Of a stretch of DNA of 64,000 bases, positions 22,670 through 34,337 are shown one piece after another. The notes under the pieces are model-generated. The model had not been told where the DNA came from and searched no databases. It saw only the letters and a program-made list of their open reading frames with translations. Position numbers and translations under genes: made by a program. Source of the stretch: Miscanthus floridulus (Eukaryota > Streptophyta > Magnoliopsida > Poales > Poaceae); the NCBI RefSeq assembly GCF_019320115.1, contig NC_089583.1, positions 77,935,739-77,999,738 on the forward strand. The letters are read 5' to 3'. How positions within the stretch are numbered: the first letter of the stretch is position 1; the number at the start of each line of letters is the position of its first letter.

Positions 22670-23066
22670 TGTCAGTCCTGACAACGGCGATGTACACCGG
22701 CGGCGAGGACAAGAGCTCAGTGAAGAACTCAACACAACACAAACACACACGATCACTTGGACTCGAGAGTTTGGTGCTGTGAACAACTGAGCAGCGTTTT
22801 ATGTATATTGCTTCTCCTTTTATTCTGTGAATACAAAGAGCAGGAACGCTCAATGGCCAGCCGCGCATCGCGCTACGAGCACGTCCATCCCCATGCCCAC
22901 GATGCCGCTGAAACGCCGGTCATCCCATGGTCATGTGCGAGCTATTCTCGCCATGCCCTCCTACGCGCACGGCAGCCACATGTTGGTGCTCGTGCGCATG
23001 CAAACTAACTGAACAGATAAACATGCATGCATCTACCAACTAAAATGTGCACAAGGTTTACTAACA
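22670..23066 (-). repeat. 3' LTR of the copia element
   Basis: The copy begins TGTCAGTCCTGAC in plus orientation and ends TTTACTAACA. It matches 27525-27921 closely, with only scattered differences by eye, so the insertion is younger than the gypsy Element 1. The purine-rich GGCTTAGGAGGAGA on the minus strand just inside it is the polypurine tract. Confidence 0.9.
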
Positions 23067-23078
23067 AATCTCCTCCTA

Positions 23079-23460
23079 AGCCTTGCGCACACTCTGTACA
23101 TCAATGACCCCAAGCCTAGAATGAAGTTCACAGAACTGCTCACGTCCCAAGGCCTTTGTCAAAATGTCAGCCAACTGATCTTTAGTCCCAATGGACTCAA
23201 CTGTAACCCTGTTCTCATCGACGCATTCATGGATGAAATGGTATCTAACATCAATGTGCTTGCTGCGATCATGGAAAATTGGGTTCTTGCTCAGTTGGAT
23301 GGCCGACTGACTATCAATCTTCAGGTTGATGATGCCGGGCTTCTTGTCTTGGAGCTCTGCCAGAAACCGCGCCAACCAAATTCCCTGGCAGGCTACAGTA
23401 GTTGCTGCGATGTACTCAGCCTCACATGAAGATAGTGCCACCACCTTCTGCTTTTGAGAC
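23079..23460 (-). pseudogene. RNase H domain of the copia element
   Basis: RNase H degrades the RNA template during reverse transcription. The frame reads VVALSSCEAEYIAATTVACQ near 23390-23450, then KIDSQSAIQLSKNP and HIDVRYHFIHECV, ending with a stop at about 23076. This is the standard C-terminal copia block and is almost intact. A TAG separates it from the RT segment at 23463. Confidence 0.9.
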
Positions 23461-23462
23461 TG

Positions 23463-24480
23463 CTAGGTGATTACGTTTCTGCCGAGGAAGAATAGGACGC
23501 CAGAAGTACTCTTCCTTGTATCAATGTCTCCGACAAGGTCACTGTCACTATAACCTTCCAGCTGTGCCTCCTCCTTCCTCTGATAATGGCAACCAAAATG
23601 AAGAGTCCGTGCAATGTACCTCAGTACACTCTTCACTACCACCATATGTTTAGTGGTAGGATTCTCCATGAATCTGCTTATGTAACCCACTGAATATGCC
23701 AAATTTGGCCTTGAGTTCACCAAATAGCGTAGAGAACCAACAATGGACCTGTACTGAGTAGCATCAATAGCAGGGGCAGAGCTCGACTTACTCAGCTTCA
23801 ACCTGGGCTCCATTGGTGTGTTGCTTGGATTGCAGCCTGACAGACTAGCACCTTCTAAGATCTTTGCTGCATATGCTCTCTGGCTTATAGTGATCCCCAT
23901 CTTAGATTGTACCACCTCCAAGCCAAGGTAGTACTTCAGCAGCCCCTAGATCACTCATCTAGAACATGCTCTTCATCTCCACCTTGAACTTGTCAATGTC
24001 GGAGTGGTTGCCACCAGCGATCACAAGATCATCGACGTAGACTCCAACCACGAGACGTCGTGCTCCTTGGCCACGTAGGTACACAGCATGCTCAAAGGTG
24101 CTCCTAGAGAACCCAAGCTTGAGCAGTGAGGCGTCCAGCTTGGCATACCAGGCGTGTGGGGCTTGGCTAAGACCGTAGAGCACCTTGGTCAGGTGGAGCA
24201 CCTTGTGTTCATGCCCCTTGAACACGAACCTGGGGGGCTGCTCGACTTAGACATCCTCCAGCAGCTCGCCATTGAGAAATGCCGACTTGACATCCATGTG
24301 GTGCACTGACCAGCCCTCGCTCGTGGTGTAGGCCAGCAGCAACCGCACAGACTCCAGCCGCACCACCGGTGCGAAGACCTCATTGAAATCGATCCCTTGG
24401 CATTGCACGTACCCATTTGCGACTGAGCCTGGCTTTGAACTTGGCGACGAGCCCAGCTTCATCACGCTTCGTCTTGTAGA
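23463..24480 (-). pseudogene. reverse transcriptase of the copia element
   Basis: Copia RT blocks in order: GIDFNEVFAPVVRLESVR near 24345-24400, HHMDVKSAFLNGEL near 24255-24300, LYGLSQAPHAWYAKLD near 24130-24180, the catalytic YVDDLVIAG near 24010-24045, and KMGITISQRAYAAKIL near 23860-23905. Downstream RT/connection sequence runs to GRNVIT at 23463. A stop near 24247, a frame change near 23950 and the terminal TAG break the frame. The YVDD site itself is intact. Confidence 0.92.
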
Positions 24481-24889
24481 CCCACTTGAGGCCGATCGGA
24501 CGCACTCCTAGTGGTGGATCAACGAGCCTCCAAGTGTTGTTTGCCAATAGAGGTGAACTCAGTCGACCATGGCGTGGCGCCAGTTCTCGTGCTCCATGGC
24601 CTCCTTGAACGACGCCGGCTCAGCTTCACTTGCCAGTAGCAACTGCTCCTCCAGCTCCCGTGCGGCAAGCCCCGGCGGTGTGGCCTGACCCATTATGTTG
24701 TCGACGGTGCGGTACCAGAGGGGAACATCATCGTCGTGGTACGCGTCTAGGTGCTGTGACGCCCCGGCACCAGGTGGCGACACGAACTCAATCGCGCCCG
24801 TGTCCTGGTGTTCGTGGGTGCCCGGCGTCGCGCTCCCGGTGCCATGCACCGGCGAAGCAGTGAACTGACGATGCTGGCGAGGCTGGAGT

Positions 24890-25990
24890 AGCAGCAGCCT
24901 CGGCCGATGTACTCACGCTCATCGTCGTTGTAGTGGTGACCGACCTGCACGACGTCAGGTTCTCGATGACGAAGTCTGCCAGCCTCGCCTCGCTGGCCCT
25001 CGGTCCAGGACCACTGCGTCGCCTCTTTGAACACGATTTCGCGGCTGATGTGCACGCGCCGTGACACCGGGGCGTACACTTGATATGCCTTGGAGCCCGG
25101 TTCATAACCAACGAAGATGGTGCGCTTGCTCCTGTCATCGAGTTTCTTCAGGTTGGGCGTTGTCACCTTCATGTGCGCGATGCAGCCGAACGTGCGTAGG
25201 TGCTCAAGACCAAGGGCGCTGCCAGTCCAGAGCTCGTAGGGGGTCTTGCCACCCACGCTCTTGGATGATGAATGGTTGAGTAGGTACATAGCCATGGTGA
25301 CCGCCTCGCCCTAGAATTCACCTGGGACTCCCTTCGCCTTCAGCATGCTCCGGGCGATCCCGACCACGGACTGGTTGCGGCGCTCGACGACACCATTTTG
25401 TTGGGGAGAGTAGGGTGCCATCATCTCATGACGTAGTCCCAGGTTGGCGCAATGCTGCTCGAAGTCCTTCGCTAGGAACTTACCTCCTTGGTCCGTCCGG
25501 AGGGCACGAACATGCTTGCTGGACTTGCGCTCCGCGGCCGCCTGAATGCACTTGATGGCCGCGGGCATTGCATCCTTGCTAGGAAGCAGAGCCAGCCACA
25601 TGTACCGTGAGTAGTCATCGACGAGAAGGAGAAAGTACCGATTTCCACTCGGTGTCGACGGCATAATGGGCCCGCAGAGGTCGTCGTGGAGCAACTGCAG
25701 CACCTTCAATGAGCGCCCCAAAGCACGTTGAGGGAACGGCGCCCACCGGTGCTTGCCAGCGAGGCAGGCGTCACACAACTGCTCCACTTGGGTCAGTAGG
25801 GGCATGCCACGGACAAGGCCATCCCTGCCCATCTTACGCAGTGCGACGAAGTGCAGGTGCCCGAAACCGGGCGTGCCACACCCAGGCTTCCTCGTCGCCC
25901 CATGCCGCCAGGCAGACCAGCCGTGCAATGTCGACGTCGAGCACGTAGAGCCGGCCTGGGTTGTGGTGGATCTTGGCTAGGAGGAGTCGC
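24890..25990 (-). pseudogene. integrase of the copia element
   Basis: The pre-integrase zinc region has ARFGHLHF-like sequence split by a frameshift near 25870 and CDACLAGKHR near 25760-25790. The core shows LLHDDLCGPI, LLVDDYSRYMW, LRTDQGGKF and PYSPQQNGVVERRNQ, which carry the DDE residues. The frame continues after a TAG near 25312 with AMYLLNHSSSKSVGGKTPYE and RTIFVGYEPGSKAYQVY. Catalytic residues are present but stops and frameshifts break the protein. Confidence 0.9.
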
Positions 25991-26049
25991 TCCTCATCAT
26001 GAACGCGTATCACGCCATCTTCCACCAGCACCTAGTACCCGATTTCGTC

Positions 26050-26335
26050 GAGCTAGCCGTCGGAGATGATATTGGCGGTGAGGCGGGGCAGGTAGTAGAC
26101 GTTGGCGATGGTGCAGTGCTCGCCGTTCTTGCAGGCGAGCAGGACGGTGCCGATCCGTTCGATGCGAGCGAAGGTGCCATCCCCGATCCGATCAGAGCCT
26201 GTAACACCGGCGTCGAGGCTGGAGAACGCCGCCAGCGCGCCCGTCATGTGGTTGGACACGCCCATGTCCAGGAACCATCGCATCGGGTCCTGGTCGCCGG
26301 ACTCGTCGAAGGCAGCCAAGACCTTGTTCTCGGTG
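26050..26335 (-). pseudogene. aspartic protease of the copia element
   Basis: The copia protease signature around WFLD-x-G-x-SNHMTG is found near 26240-26285. The active-site triplet, normally Asp-Ser/Thr-Gly, reads Asp-Met-Gly here, so the catalytic site is altered. It continues to NVYYLPRLTANIIS near 26060-26100, the usual end of the domain. Confidence 0.8.
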
Positions 26336-26399
26336 AAGTGGAGCTGGCCGTTGGCAGAGATCGACAGCGGAATCGACGTACGTACACCCGGCGGCGGCG

Positions 26400-27483
26400 A
26401 CTCGTTTATGAGAGAATCCCCTCCTGCACATCACTCACCGCAAGGAGTAAAGTGGGCTCATCGTCTTGGGCCACATGGGCCTGCTCCAACTTCTTCTTGC
26501 TTCTGCAGTCTTTGGCCCAGTGGCCTTCTTGCCATAGGTCTTGCATGCGTCATCAGCGACGGTCTGGCCCGAGCTCCCGCTGGCTCACAAGTCGTTGTCG
26601 GTGGCGCGTCCGCGTCCTCTGCCCCGATGCTTGCCGCGACCGCCAGAGCTCGACCGCCACGGCCGGACTCCTTCTTCTTGTAGCGCTCCAGCCATTGTTC
26701 CTCCATGAGTAGCAACTTGCCACCAACGACCTGCGGCGGAGACGGTCCACCATCGGACGCAGCCTTGAGCCTCCCGGTGACCTCCTCGATGTAGAGCGTG
26801 TTGATGTCGAGGAGAGTCTCGATGGAGATGACGAGCTGCTTGTACCGCGGTCACGCCACGTGGAGGTACTTTGCCACCACCTTCGGCTCCGGCTCCAGGT
26901 CACCGAGGATCGCTAGCCGCTGAACAATGTTGGACAGGCACAGGGCAAAGTCCTCGACGGACTCCCTGTCGCGGAACGCGATCTGCTCGTACTCGGCGTG
27001 GAGACTCTGCGTCGTCGACTTCCTCACGCGCTCGTCCCCGATGTGCATCGACCTGATGGCCTCCCACGCCTCCTTGGCCGACGGGTTGGTCGCTAGGGTG
27101 GGCACCATCTCCTGGGGCACGCCGGAGCAGATCGCATCCAGTGCGGAACGGTCATCGTGGAAGTCAACGTGGTCGTCCTCGGCTGCTTCCTAGAGATGAC
27201 GAGCCTGCATCTTCAGCTTCATCAGCAGCGACCACGAATCATAGTTCGTCTTGGTCAGCAGTGGCAAGTTGCCTGAGGCTCCCGTCTCCCGGATCACGAG
27301 CTCGACCATGACCTCCCGTGGGCGCTGTGTTCTCGGACGGTGGGCGGCACGGGTCCGCGAGCAGCGCGACGGCGAGCGGCTTGAAGATGGCGTGTGCGGT
27401 GGAGTCTTGCTGCCGGAGCCGCTACCCTTCTCCTTCCCGCCCGCCAGCGGCGGCGAGTGGCCTCGACCCTTCGTTGACACCAT
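26400..27483 (-). pseudogene. gag of the copia element
   Basis: An ATG at 27483 starts a proline/serine-rich N-terminus. LLTKTNYDSWSLLMKLKMQA near 27195-27255 is the conserved N-terminal Gag block of copia elements. RVRKSTTQSLHAEYEQIAF and SVEDFALCLSNIVQRLAILG follow near 26910-27030 (UBN2-type Gag). A CCHC zinc-knuckle remnant with GHWAKDCRSKK near 26480-26520 needs a frameshift. A TAG near 27193 and other breaks inactivate it. Confidence 0.85.
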
Positions 27484-27524
27484 GGCGGCGCGCTAGTCCC
27501 TCTCGACCCGGCTTTGATGCCAAT

Positions 27525-27925
27525 TGTCAGTCCTGACGACAGCGATGTACATCGGCGGCGAGGATAAGAGCTCGGTGAAGAACTCAACACAACACAAACA
27601 CACACGATCACTTGGACTCGAGAGTTTGGTGCTGCGAACAACTGAGCAGCGTTTTCTGTATATTGCATCTCCTTTTATTCTGTGAATACAAAGAGCAGGA
27701 ACGCTCAGCGGCCAGCCGCGCGTCGCGCTACGAGCACGTCCATCCCCATGCCCACGATGCCGCTGAAACACCGGTCATCCCAGGGTCATGTGCGAGCTAT
27801 TCTCGCCATGCCCTCCTACGCACACGGAAGCCACAGGTTGGTGCTCGTGCGCATGCAAACTAACTGAACAAATAAACATGCATGCATCTATCAACTAAAA
27901 TGTGCACAAGGTTTACTAACAAGCA
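27525..27925 (-). repeat. 5' LTR of the copia element
   Basis: The plus-strand copy begins TGTCAGTCCTGAC and runs to about 27921-27925. On the minus strand the LTR end is followed by the primer-binding-like TTGGCATCAAAGC, similar to the 3' end complement of initiator tRNA-Met. Confidence 0.9.
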
Positions 27926-27930
27926 ATGAG

Positions 27931-28790
27931 CAATAATATAAACTCAATGTGCCAAGCATACAGCAACACAACTACAGCTTTGCACTTATTACATCAGACA
28001 CAACTTCAAAGGTTTACACGATCAGTGTAAAATAAACAAATATATTATGAGTCTGGCTGAAACTTTTGTAATAAACTAATGAGTTACAACAGCTTTAATT
28101 TGTGGTAGTTCACACTTCAAAGATTGGAGAGGGAGATGATGCAGAAGCAGAACCGAAGGATATAACAAATGATACAGAAGCACTGAAGACATAACTACCG
28201 TTTTTTAGATAATAGATAGAAAACATAAATACATGCTAGTAAGTTCGGTATTAGTACATAGGAAGTGGGAAATCAATCAATGGGTTCAACGAGCATTCTA
28301 TTCTGCATACAATAAAACGACCATGTGTTGCACTGTGCTATTATATAGATTTTCCACATGGGAGATCATATACTTGACTGACTAAAAACGGCCATAAATT
28401 AAGCAAGTTATGGGGGGCAAGAGGTAGATAACCTTGGACCCAAGGGTAACTAAGCCTATACTATCTCGTATTGACACCGATTCAGGAAAATTAAGAACGA
28501 CCACGCACGCAAAGGCTAAAGGGAACACCAGATCAACAACTGCATGAATGAAACATCGAATTAACAGCAAGAAAACACTTAGCTAACTCATATCACAAGT
28601 AGGAGTACCATGAGATGCAAAATCCCCAATCACACTCAAGAGACGAAATCAATTAACCATCCATGATATAACTCCAGAAAAAAGGCAATCAACAATATAA
28701 GCACAATACTACTAGCTGCAGGCCAGATACGAGGAGGCATGCACACGCTTTAGCAGAAGCTATAGGACTAGAGAGAGAGAGGAAGAAGCA
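27931..28790. other. AT-rich stretch without recognised gene
   Basis: No domain. The string AACTAATGAG at 28075 resembles the left copia flank AACTAATGAG at 22660, suggesting a short local repeat in the target DNA. Confidence 0.3.
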
Positions 28791-28796
28791 CGAACT

Positions 28797-30045
28797 CACC
28801 GGCTGGATGGAGAAGAAACATTAGTTTCCAGATCTAGAAGCAGCCGCCGCCGGCCGCCGCTGGAGGTAGGTGCCGTGCCGGCTGCCGGGGCCGGCCCGTT
28901 CCACTTGCATCCAAGCAGATCTGCCTTCGACCACCAAGTTCATGGCTGCTTCGCCCACCTATCTCTCAACAGTCACAGAAGCACATGAGATGAGCACAAC
29001 AAAAGGGGGAAAGGATCCAATAGTTTTTGTGTGAAATCTTTACGGAAAGGAAGAGGAAACGAGTAGATAAGTGAGAGAGAGGGAGGGAGGGAGGAGGCGG
29101 CCTAGCAAGGACTAGTCAAACAGTGCTTTCCGTTAAGCAGACTCCTGGGGAGGTGAGCAAAGACAGGTGTTAAGTTAACCAAACCATCACGCGTCCCTTC
29201 CACCAAGGTTGAAGCCTGCTAAAATCCCATCTTCGGAAGACACAAAGATGGCAACGAGAGCCTCACCGATAAAAGAAAAGAAACGTTGTCAGCGCAAGGA
29301 TCCATGGCGTACATGCGTTCAGCGACTTCCATGAGATTTTAAGAGTACCTTATTCCAAAGAGCAGAGGTCATCGGAATCCGAGCGGGAGACAAGATAAGG
29401 TTTCAGGTAGGGACACGAGCAGGCCGGTAGTGCCACCACGGCGACCGATGTGAGAGGAGAACGGCTGCGCCTGCACGACGACGACGCATCATCGGCGCGC
29501 AGCGATGGATGGAAGTGGGACGGGGGAGATGGATGCATACGGCGGAACAAGTCCCTAGGAGGAGAGAGAGCTGACAGAAAGAGAAGTGAGCACGCAACAG
29601 CAGCTGCGCCTCGGCAGTCGGCATCCATCCATCCGTCGTATATCTCGCCAGGAGCAGCCGTATATGATGCAGTCTGGCCGATGCGTGCTCACTCTCTTCT
29701 GTCAGCCGCACCGTCTAGCTCCTGGCTCCAGCCAGCGCCCCCATCCCCATCCCGTCGTCGACCACCGCTGCAAAGTACTACAATACAAAGCAGACGCAAC
29801 AAGAAGAACTGGACACGAAGAGAGAGAGAGAGAGAGAGAGAGCGCGCGGGCGCAAGGGGATAGAAGAACCAAACCATGGTACACAAGCTTATCTTCTTCG
29901 TCGTCTTTCCCGAATTGGGGAAGAAGAAGGCGGCAGCCGGCCGTCCAGATCTGGGAGGGCTATCCTACTGGCTGGCTGGGCTTCTTCACCCGTTCTGGTC
30001 CTGGTGGTACCGTATACCCCGTGCAAGAGGGCTTATATAGAGGAG
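28797..30045 (-). promoter_or_regulatory. possible promoter and 5' region of a minus-strand gene
   Basis: On the minus strand a TATATAAG box lies at about 30035-30042 in a GC-rich setting, followed downstream by CT-rich leader sequence. An ATG near 29877 in the context ACCATGG opens a short frame of about 60 codons. Far downstream, CAGCCG followed by GTGAGTTC at about 28797 looks like a 5' splice site. No coding domain is recognisable, so this may be a promoter relic. The CT-rich leader includes an (AG)n microsatellite. Confidence 0.25.
29819..29842. repeat. (AG)n microsatellite
   Basis: Uninterrupted AG dinucleotides over about 24 bp. Confidence 0.9.
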
Positions 30046-30114
30046 ACGGTCCCCTAATCACCTTGTTCTTGCTATTGCTATTGGTGCCGCATAGCCCTAC
30101 AGTTAGTTGCTAGG

Positions 30115-31004
30115 GTTGGAATTGGGAGAAAGTAGGGTTTCATGAGGAATTGAGGATGGGATGGGATTCTGTTGATTTTTATTTCATTTAAGAATATACT
30201 CGGCCTAAGGTACTGATTATTGCTAGGTGTGCTAGGTAGGGTGACTCTTTTCAGATATGGTTGCGAGGAAATTCTATGACAAAATGGTCCAATGGAAATT
30301 TGCACACTTTCGAAGTGTGAAGTCATGCTATCGAAATCATTCCCACACTCACTAGCTTTCTAACAAATTATTTGATACGGTCGAAACATCATATATTCGT
30401 TTCAAGTCTATAAAGGCTATACACTTCTATAAAGGCTATACACTACGACTGGCTAAAATATGTTAAGTTGTGTTATGCACGTTATTTTTCTGTTGATAAA
30501 TTTTTATTTAGTAGCAGGTGCTTAGATTTTTTATACTACTGATATAGTTTTCTAAATGGTAGACATATGACACCTTTGTCACTTTTATTGAAGTAAAACT
30601 GTGCATATTTTTTTCATAATCCAATAAGCGGTCGACACAGGTTTTTCCCCGCGGTCCCATCATACATGTCAATTGTTGGTTAAAGTTAAAAAACAATTAA
30701 ATTAAAAATCAAGTTTAGTGAATTTAGTGTTTTTTCCCTCTGTGGTACCAAGTCTAGATTCTAAGATGGTCCCTAAATAATTACATATTCTTACCTGTGT
30801 TACAGTTACACATGCGGATGGGGTTCTGTTCTTTTTTTTTTCTCAGGCCCGGCTCAGCCCCAGGGCTGTTGTGCCTGCTGGGGTTCTGCTACATGTACCA
30901 ACGGTACAACGCGTCTATGAATGCACACTTCCACAGTGATACGAGTGTCCTTGTTTTTCAATATGATTGAGATGGATAATAATTTAGAAGTAACTTACCT
31001 TATA
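30115..31004. other. no feature recognised
   Basis: AT-rich. It contains a two-copy direct repeat CTATAAAGGCTATACACT at about 30409-30446. No gene or terminal repeat was seen. Confidence 0.35.
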
Positions 31005-31340
31005 CACTAGTAGAGAAATGACCTTTGATCCTAGCTCGAAATTTGGCTTTAGTCCCGGTATTTTTCACGTCCGGAACTAGAGAGACCTTTAGTCCCAGTT
31101 TGTAGCTCCAACCGGGACTAAAGGTCCCTACCCAACAGCTACTGCGGACAGACTTTTGCTGCAGGGGACATTTAGTCCAGATTGGAGTTACCAAACGGGA
31201 CTAAAGGTTAACTTTTACTCCTGGTTGGTCCCTCCAACTGGGAGTAAAAGTCTACTCCCGGCTAGAGGCTCCGTCCGGGACTAGAAAGGGACCTTTAGTT
31301 CCGGTTTCTGTCTCCAACCAGAACTAAAGGTCCCCTCCTA
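31005..31340 (+). repeat. left terminus and subterminal repeats of the CACTA element
   Basis: CACTAGTAGAGAAATGACC is followed by about six arms of TTTAGTCCCGGT or CCGGGACTAAAG-type units in both orientations, forming hairpins. Such units are the transposase-binding sites in CACTA elements. Confidence 0.85.
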
Positions 31341-31781
31341 TATAGCCATTCTTCCTCTCCGAGCCCGAGCCACTTCGAGCTCAGTGTTCTTGCTTCATCG
31401 CCGACCTCTCTTCTTCCTCATCGCCGGTAATCACAAGATTTCTTTAATTCCTCCATCGATTCTTCGGTTCTAAAGGTTATCAACTTTATACTCTCATGTT
31501 TCATCAGTAGCATATCTCATTTTGTGGAATAGATATATGTGGTTTTTTATGGTGGATTTTTTTTATTTGTAAGCCATTTAAGCTCAAAATCACTTTAAAG
31601 TTTGCATATTTGGATGAAGGAAGGTTAAAGTAGTTATTCAAAACTAGTATTCAGGTTTCATTTATAGCATGCATAGCACACTTCATGGTTTAGAGATATA
31701 GAGAATTTTAGAGTTTTTTTAATTTTATTTGTTTATAAAATGAAAAATTTATATTATATTAAAAATGAGTATAGAGAGTAG

Positions 31782-32305
31782 ATGTCAACTGCTTCCGGGT
31801 CCTCGGCCTCTCATCGGGTTCCAAAGCGACTGAGGCCGGACCTCCCTCTCATTGCATGTGGCAAGTGTGAGGAGAAGATTGTGATGGAGTACCGGATGAG
31901 GAAGGAGTGTCCCAACAAGGACCGTATCTTCTACAAGTGTCCGGATCGCAATGTGAGTTATTTTATCGCATTTGATAATTATGGTTAATTTATACTTATT
32001 TTCATGATGATTGTGATTAAAGTTCTAATTTTTTGTTTTAATTTCAGTGGGATGGCACTGGATGTTTAGGCTGGTACTGGGAGGAAGAGTATGTTGAATA
32101 CGTGCAAAACTCTATTGCACATGCGGCTACGGCGGCTAATAAGGCAGTGATCCTACGGAAAAAGCCCATAGATGTTGAACAAACGCATGATTTGTCTGTT
32201 TTAGTTGGGATTGGTCGCGAAAACCTTATACTACTGAAGTGCATTTTAGCTTTAGTTTTTTTAGTGGTAGTTGGGATTGTCTACATTATAGCGAGACTTT
32301 CATAA
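31782..32305 (+). CDS. GRF-type zinc-finger protein with C-terminal membrane segment, two exons
   Basis: Exon 1 is 31782-31952 and exon 2 is 32048-32305. The intron of 95 bases starts GTGAGT and ends TTAATTTCAG. Splicing joins Asn57 to Trp58 in frame and gives a 142-residue protein. Residues about 24-72 have the GRF zinc-finger pattern: LIACGKCEE, then RIFYKCPDRN, then WDGTGCLGWYWEEE. GRF modules are usually nucleic-acid binding. The last 25 or so residues, ILLKCILALVFLVVVGIVY, are a strong membrane helix. No stop or frameshift interrupts it, unlike its decayed neighbours. Similar small GRF-plus-membrane proteins are common in grass genomes, often inside CACTA elements, and their function is unknown to me. 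Confidence 0.7.
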
Positions 32306-32394
32306 ATTAATACCTTGTGTGGTGGCATGCATGTCGTATAATTAACTAATTATATTCTAGGTTTTAATATGGTATGTATGTCATGTAATGCAGA

Positions 32395-32580
32395 TGAGCC
32401 GGTATTGGATGTACAATGCTGATCGCCGCTCCTAAGAGTTCATTAAGGGCATGCATTCTTTCTTACGTGTGGCCGAGGCAAACAAACACGATGGTTTCAT
32501 GTGCTGCCCATGTGCCATATGTAAAAATTTGAAGGAATATGCTAGCTCAAGAAGTCTTCATTCACACTTGTTTAAGTCGG
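32395..32580 (+). pseudogene. CACTA transposase N-terminal fragment (transposase-associated domain)
   Basis: From ATG at about 32395 the frame reads MSRYWMYNADRRS, a stop, then FIKGMHSFLRVAEANKHDGF and CCPCAICKNLKEYA with a following LHSHLF. This is the Cys/His-containing transposase-associated domain that precedes TNP2 transposase. The text then changes frame and domain within a few bases at about 32575-32585, so the catalytic part has been deleted. Confidence 0.75.
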
Positions 32581-32880
32581 GTGCCATATGACATCACCGC
32601 ACCGTTTACATCATGTGAGCTACATATTCCAAAAGGGAATGCCACAACCATGGTGGCTCTCAGTGTTTTCTCTCCTCTAGATCCTACCAAGACACCAAGA
32701 ATCCATGGGGCAATAATACCACCTAGATATGTTAGCGTCTCAGTGGATAGAGTTAACAAAGGTTTTAGTGATCTAGCTCTTGACATTCCAGGAGGTGATG
32801 GGGAGAAGACTCTAGGAGAAGTAGAGAAGACATTCATACTATAGCGCAAGCGCTACATCATTATTCCTAGGGTCTCTAGT
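32581..32880 (+). pseudogene. DUF8039-like domain of the CACTA ORF
   Basis: VPYDITAPFTSCELHIPKGN, then PLDPTKTPRIHGAIIPP, then VSVDRVNKGFSDLALDIPGG and GEKTLGEVEKTFIL follow the order of the domain found in grass CACTA-encoded proteins next to Ulp1-like proteases. A TAG at about 32842 interrupts where the family has Trp (FILWRKRYI). The role of the domain is unknown. The family name is from memory. Confidence 0.6.
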
Positions 32881-33079
32881 CCACCACCGCTTCCTCAACT
32901 GCCAGACAATAGGTGCGGACAAAAGTGAACAAAATAATTTTTTCACTAATTTTCTATTGACATACATGATTAATAATAACAATTTCTTATACCTAATTAT
33001 TTTTTTGTACTCACACAGCAGGGCCTCCGCCAACCTAAGTCCAATTATTCAATTTTTAGATCATCATAGTGCTCCGGGC

Positions 33080-34300
33080 AATGATTATGCAACGCCGCCA
33101 CCGCCGCCACCGCCAAGGAGGTCTCCAACGGCTGCCCCGCCTCCCTTGATGACCAAGAAGTAGTCAACTCCTAAGAGGTCCATCCCGCAAATGAAGCCGT
33201 TGGCCCACCAGCCGGCAAAGAAGAAAATCTCCTCTAATCCAGTTATTCCCCAAAAACTGTCTTACGAGAAAAGTGAAAAGGAATTAAATGTTGTAGTACA
33301 AAAAGATGTGAACAGTTTCTTCGAAAAAGTAAGAAAGCAACGAGAAGCGAGGGAGAACCCGGAGAAACCGTACTTCGACCTACCTCTAGATCTTCTAAGA
33401 AAGAAGATGGACCAGAAAAAGCGGGAATCTCAAAAGACCCTGCCAAAATCGGACTACGATCGCTCTCTCACCAAGTCATTTGAGGCGGCGCAGAAAAAGA
33501 CTAGAGCAGGAAAATGTGTTGCACAACTCAGACAATAATCGCAACAATCAGTCCCCCCTCTTGTCATTCGTAATGAATATGGTTTCAAACTTAGACTTAC
33601 TGGACGTCGATTTTGAGGACCTGGTTTGGTTTTACGAGGATACTGGTTTGGACCTTGCCCAAGTGCTCGCTGAAGGACCATCTGCTCTGAAAGTGGATCC
33701 TTGGAAGAAATTTGAACATGAAAAGAGTCTATACAACCCTGAGGCCTTAGGTGAACTGGGTATGCAAATGTACCTACTAAACAAATGGCACATGACGATG
33801 TGTGAACGGGGAGAGACGACCTTTGTTTCTATCAAAGTCAGAAACCAACATTACTTCCGTGGCGATGACGTTATATATATCAAGTTTTTAGAATTACACC
33901 AACTATGCCACCTGGACTCTCTCGACAAAAGTCTCATTAGCTGCTATTGTCTATAAGTGTGATTATTTTCTACTATTAAAGTGTATATATATAAAGCTAC
34001 ATGTATATATATAAATTATATATCCTCACACTATATTTTTATATATGCAAATATGAGATGACAGAACTCAGAAAGAGAAAGGATAATGATGTTGGTTTCG
34101 TTGATCCAAATGTCGTATTCAAACACCCTAATCCCCTGCCTGGATGGAAAGTTGAACTCGAGAAAAATCTCATGAGGTTCTTAGTGAACCAACAAAACAA
34201 GGACATACTCTTCCCCTACAACTTCAAGTGAGTGTTTAATAATTAATGTCGATCATATGAACATTTGTTCAATTATTTGCTTACTAGCTAAGCTATCTCC

Positions 34301-34337
<37 letters not shown>

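Larger units (their letters stand above)
22670..27925 (-). mobile_element. Ty1/copia LTR retrotransposon, decayed
   Basis: The LTRs at 22670-23066 and 27525-27925 flank a minus-strand gag-protease-integrase-RT-RNase H series, the copia order. The pentamer ATGAG occurs at 22665-22669 and at 27926-27930, consistent with a target-site duplication. The outer base triplet of the right LTR differs from the left one, so the exact outer edge is uncertain by a few bases. A primer-binding-like TTGGCATCAAAGC follows the right LTR on the minus strand. Coding regions contain several stops and frameshifts. Confidence 0.9.

Noticed and set aside
26010..26712. Long plus-strand frames opposite the copia gag-protease
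   Set aside because: They are shadows of GC-rich copia coding sequence on the other strand. No domain recognised.
22670..27925. Host gene containing the copia ORFs
   Set aside because: LTRs, primer site, polypurine tract and full copia domain order explain the whole interval.
29350..29886. Overlapping 60-175 codon frames around 29.3-30.1 kb
   Set aside because: Low-complexity Ser/Arg-rich translations of GC-rich and (AG)n sequence. No frame stands out.
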